From Streptomyces paradoxus (GTDB lineage: Bacteria > Actinomycetota > Actinomycetes > Streptomycetales > Streptomycetaceae), in contig NZ_JACHGV010000012.1 in NCBI RefSeq assembly GCF_014202475.1, positions 62,001 through 126,000 of the forward strand: a stretch of DNA of 64,000 nt. Reading direction: 5' to 3'. The position numbers and the translations under genes are program-made. The number at the start of each line of letters is the position of its first letter. Positions within the stretch are counted from its first letter, which is position 1. This document shows, piece by piece, positions 61,823 through 64,000 of this stretch. The notes under the pieces are model-generated. The model was not told the origin of the DNA and ran no database searches. It saw only the letters and a list, made by a program, of their open reading frames with translations.

Positions 61823-62410
61823 ATGGCCAAGACCAGTACGACGACCCAGGGGCTGCGGGCGGCGATCGAGCGCAGCGGCTACTACCCGGCCCTCGTGGCC
61901 GAGGCGGTGGAGGCCGCCGTGGGCGGTGAGCCCATGCGGTCGTACCTGGTCCACCAGGAGACGACGTTCGACCAGAACGAGGTGCGGCGGCACGTGACCG
62001 TGCTCGTCCTCACGGACAACCGCTTCATCGTCAGCCACACCGACGAGCAGGCCGCCGACAGCACCTCCCCGACGCCCTACGCCACGACGTCGACCGAGTC
62101 CGTGAAGATCGGCCGCATCTCGTCGATCGTGGTCAGCCGCGTCGTCGCAAACCCCGAGTCGTACAAGCCGGGCACCCTGCCCCGCGAGGTCGTCCTCACC
62201 ATCGGCTGGGGCGCCGTCTCCCGCATCGACCTGGAGCCGGCCGCCTGCGGCGACCCCAACTGCGAGGCGGACCACGGCTACACCGGAAACTCGACGGCGG
62301 ACGACCTCAGCCTGCGCGTCAGCGAGGCCGGGGACGGACCGGAGACCGTGCGTGAGGCGCTCGCGTTCGCGCAGGCCCTCTCCGAGGCGACCGCGGACAC
62401 GACCCGCTGA
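61823..62410 (+). CDS. Conserved actinobacterial protein (DUF5998)
   Basis: A 195-residue protein of unknown function, conserved next to the phosphodiesterase gene. It has an N-terminal helical part (LRAAIERSGYYPALVAEAVEAAVGGEPMRSYLVHQETTFDQNEVRRHVTVL), an extended beta-rich middle (LTDNRFIVSHTDEQ, VKIGRISSIVVSRVVANPESY, LTIGWGAVSRIDLEPAACGDPNCEADHGYTG, including two cysteines) and a C-terminal helix. ATG 61823 is preferred; an in-frame ATG at 61814 lies in the -10. Its stop overlaps the next ATG by one base, so the two genes are coupled. Confidence 0.75.
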   Translation: MAKTSTTTQGLRAAIERSGYYPALVAEAVEAAVGGEPMRSYLVHQETTFDQNEVRRHVTVLVLTDNRFIVSHTDEQAADSTSPTPYATTSTESVKIGRISSIVVSRVVANPESYKPGTLPREVVLTIGWGAVSRIDLEPAACGDPNCEADHGYTGNSTADDLSLRVSEAGDGPETVREALAFAQALSEATADTTR

Positions 62411-63606
62411 TGGCACAGCCCGAGACGGCCTGGGACTCCCACCCCGAACCGCTGACCGTCGCCTCCGCGCCCGTCCCCGAGTACGGCAGCGGATCGCTCG
62501 CCGACCTCCTGCCCACCCTGGCCGCCGGCCTGGGCGTCCCGGACATGAGCGCCGCGATCACCGAGCTGACCCCCGCCGACCGGAACTGCGTGTTCCTGAT
62601 CGACGGCCTCGGCTGGGAGCAGCTGAGGGCGCACCCCGAGGACGCCCCCTTCATGACGTCCCTGCTCGCCACCTCCCGCGGTGGCACGGGGCGTCCGCTC
62701 ACCGCCGGCTACCCGGCGACCACGGCGACCTCCCTCGCCTCCGTCGGCACCGGCCTGCCGCCCGGCGCGCACGGCCTGCCCGGCTACACCGTCCGCAACC
62801 CGGACACCGGCGAGCTGATGAACCAGCTGCGCTGGCAGCCGTGGACCCAGCCCGGCATCTGGCAGCCGTACCCCACGGTCTTCCAGCTGGCGCACGCGGC
62901 CGGGGTGCACGCCGCTCAGGTGTCGTCCCCGACCTTCCAGAACACCCCGCTGACCAGGGTCGCGCTCAGCGGCGGAACGTTCCTGGGGCGGCTGACCGGC
63001 GAGGACCGCATGGACCTGGCGGCCGAGCAACTGGCCGCGGGCGACCGCTCCCTGGTGTACACGTACTTCGCCGAGGTCGACGGCGCCGGTCACCGCTTCG
63101 GCGTCGACTCCGACGCCTGGCGCGGCCAGCTCATGTACGCCGACCGCCTGGTCCAGCGCCTGGCCGAGCAACTGCCGCCGCGCAGCGCCCTCTACATCAC
63201 CGCCGACCACGGCATGATCGACGTGCCGTTCGACGAGCAGCACCGCATCGACTTCGACGAGGACTGGGAGCTGAGCGCCGGCGTCGCCCTGCTCGGCGGT
63301 GAAGGCCGCGCCCGCCACGTCTACGCGGTGCCCGGCGCGGCGGACGACGTCCTGACCTGCTGGCGCGAGGTGCTCGGCGAGCAGTTCTGGGTGGCCTCAC
63401 GCGACGAGGCCATCGCGGCGGGCTGGTTCGGCCCGCAGATCGACGAACGGGTGTACGGCAGGATCGGTGACGTGGTCGCGGCCGCGCGGGACGACGTCCT
63501 CCTCATCGCCTCCGAGCGGGAGCCCAAGGAGTCGGCCATGGTCGGCAATCACGGTTCGATGACCCCCGCCGAGCAGCTGGTCCCCCTGCTCGAAGTACGC
63601 TCCTGA
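62410..63606 (+). CDS. Type I phosphodiesterase/nucleotide pyrophosphatase (alkaline phosphatase superfamily)
   Basis: A 398-residue hydrolase of the NPP group. Metal-binding FLIDGLGWEQL near residue 60, the nucleophile threonine in YPATTATSLASVGTG near 100, AEVDGAGHRFGVDSD and TADHGMIDVPF supply the other zinc ligands, and VGNHGSMTPAEQLVPLL is near the C-terminus. No signal peptide is evident, so it is probably cytoplasmic. Its ATG shares a base with the stop of the DUF5998 gene. The substrate (a nucleotide or phosphodiester) is not defined. Confidence 0.87.
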   Translation: MAQPETAWDSHPEPLTVASAPVPEYGSGSLADLLPTLAAGLGVPDMSAAITELTPADRNCVFLIDGLGWEQLRAHPEDAPFMTSLLATSRGGTGRPLTAGYPATTATSLASVGTGLPPGAHGLPGYTVRNPDTGELMNQLRWQPWTQPGIWQPYPTVFQLAHAAGVHAAQVSSPTFQNTPLTRVALSGGTFLGRLTGEDRMDLAAEQLAAGDRSLVYTYFAEVDGAGHRFGVDSDAWRGQLMYADRLVQRLAEQLPPRSALYITADHGMIDVPFDEQHRIDFDEDWELSAGVALLGGEGRARHVYAVPGAADDVLTCWREVLGEQFWVASRDEAIAAGWFGPQIDERVYGRIGDVVAAARDDVLLIASEREPKESAMVGNHGSMTPAEQLVPLLEVRS

Positions 63607-63651
63607 CACAGCCCCACGCCGACCTCCACGCCGAAAGGTGCTCAACTCCAC

Positions 63652-64000
63652 ATGCCCGAGCTGGTGTTCTTCTGCGGAACCATGGACTGCGGGAAGTCGA
63701 CGCTGGCTCTCCAGATCGAGCACAACCGTTCGGCGCGCGGCCTGCAGGGCATGATCTTCTCGCGCGACGACCGGGCCGGCGAGGGCAAGCTGTCCTCGCG
63801 CCTCGGCCTGGTGACGGACGCGGTGGAGGTCGGCGACGGGCAGGACCTCTACGGCTACCTCGTCGACCATCTCTCCCAGGGCGGCCGCGCCGACTACGTG
63901 ATCGCCGACGAGGCGCAGTTCCTCGCACCGGAGCAGATAGACCAACTCGCGCGCGTGGTGGACGACCTGAGCCTCGACGTCTACGCCTTCGGCATCACGA
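63652..64000 (+). CDS. tdk: Thymidine kinase (partial, runs off right edge)
   Basis: The first 116 residues of a thymidine kinase of the TK1 type. Walker A is GTMDCGKST at about residues 9-17, followed by ALQIEHNRSARG, FSRDDRAGEGKLSSRLG, and the Walker B-like ADYVIADEAQFL with the catalytic Glu region. It would salvage thymidine to dTMP. The zinc ribbon and lasso region lie outside the window. ATG 63652 follows GAAAGG at a long spacing. It lies 45 bases after the phosphodiesterase stop and probably belongs to the same operon. Confidence 0.93.
   Translation, partial: MPELVFFCGTMDCGKSTLALQIEHNRSARGLQGMIFSRDDRAGEGKLSSRLGLVTDAVEVGDGQDLYGYLVDHLSQGGRADYVIADEAQFLAPEQIDQLARVVDDLSLDVYAFGIT

Overview
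This is a 64 kb piece of a very GC-rich actinobacterial chromosome, almost certainly Streptomyces. Support: strong G/C bias at third codon positions, GTG starts, the principal sigma factor HrdB with a Lys/Ala-rich N-terminus, a lexA/nrdR/nrdJ block, separate parE and parC genes, and a gene order that from memory follows the S. coelicolor core around SCO5799-SCO5845. No rRNA, tRNA, insertion sequence, phage or CRISPR array was seen. Most of the window is conserved core with small accessory patches.

Layout. 1-5.4 kb: end of a small lipoprotein gene (minus), then a compact hydroxamate-type siderophore locus (PLP aminotransferase, IucA/IucC synthetase, IucB-like acyltransferase); the synthetase reading frame appears broken near its N-terminus. 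5.5-12.8 kb: DNA damage and dNTP supply: DinG-type Fe-S helicase, lexA with an SOS box, nrdR and class II ribonucleotide reductase nrdJ behind two NrdR boxes. 12.8-20.2 kb: TerD-like protein, YdbC-like protein, histidine phosphatase, ADP-ribosylglycohydrolase, a seven-copy decamer repeat, a divergent MFS/TetR pair with two identical-arm operators, RNase HII and a hypothetical gene. 20.4-31.0 kb: hypothetical gene, RecQ fused to a phosphoribosyltransferase domain, DUF4192 protein, glycogen-debranching-like protein, Nudix/NrtR-like protein, fused ABC transporter.

31.1-39.7 kb: FCD-type GntR regulator, hrdB, secreted trypsin-like protease, small zinc-ribbon protein, parE and a NarL-type two-component system. 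39.7-48.0 kb is a carboxylate uptake and use region: DUF485 protein plus acetate-type sodium symporter, a CitA/CitB-type two-component system, an iron-regulated sucrase/ferredoxin-like gene, then a citrate synthase fused to an N-terminal DNA-binding domain, transcribed divergently from an ordinary citrate synthase. The space between those two is an AT-rich island full of TTGAY half-sites. A second AT-rich patch with the same core lies inside the citrate synthase coding sequence and is made of rare codons. This looks like an undescribed enzyme-regulator circuit and is the best candidate here for something new.

48.0-49.6 kb: a small islet of poorly conserved genes and a probable gene remnant. 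49.6-64 kb: CobW-type GTPase, parC, a catalytic/non-catalytic M16 peptidase pair, a c-di-AMP (ydaO) riboswitch controlling a secreted M23 peptidase, GntR regulator, HPr, a GNAT/acyl-CoA synthetase fusion, DUF5998 protein, a type I phosphodiesterase and the start of thymidine kinase.

Many starts lack a Shine-Dalgarno sequence but have a TANNNT -10 element 6-9 nt before the start codon, so leaderless transcription is common here.
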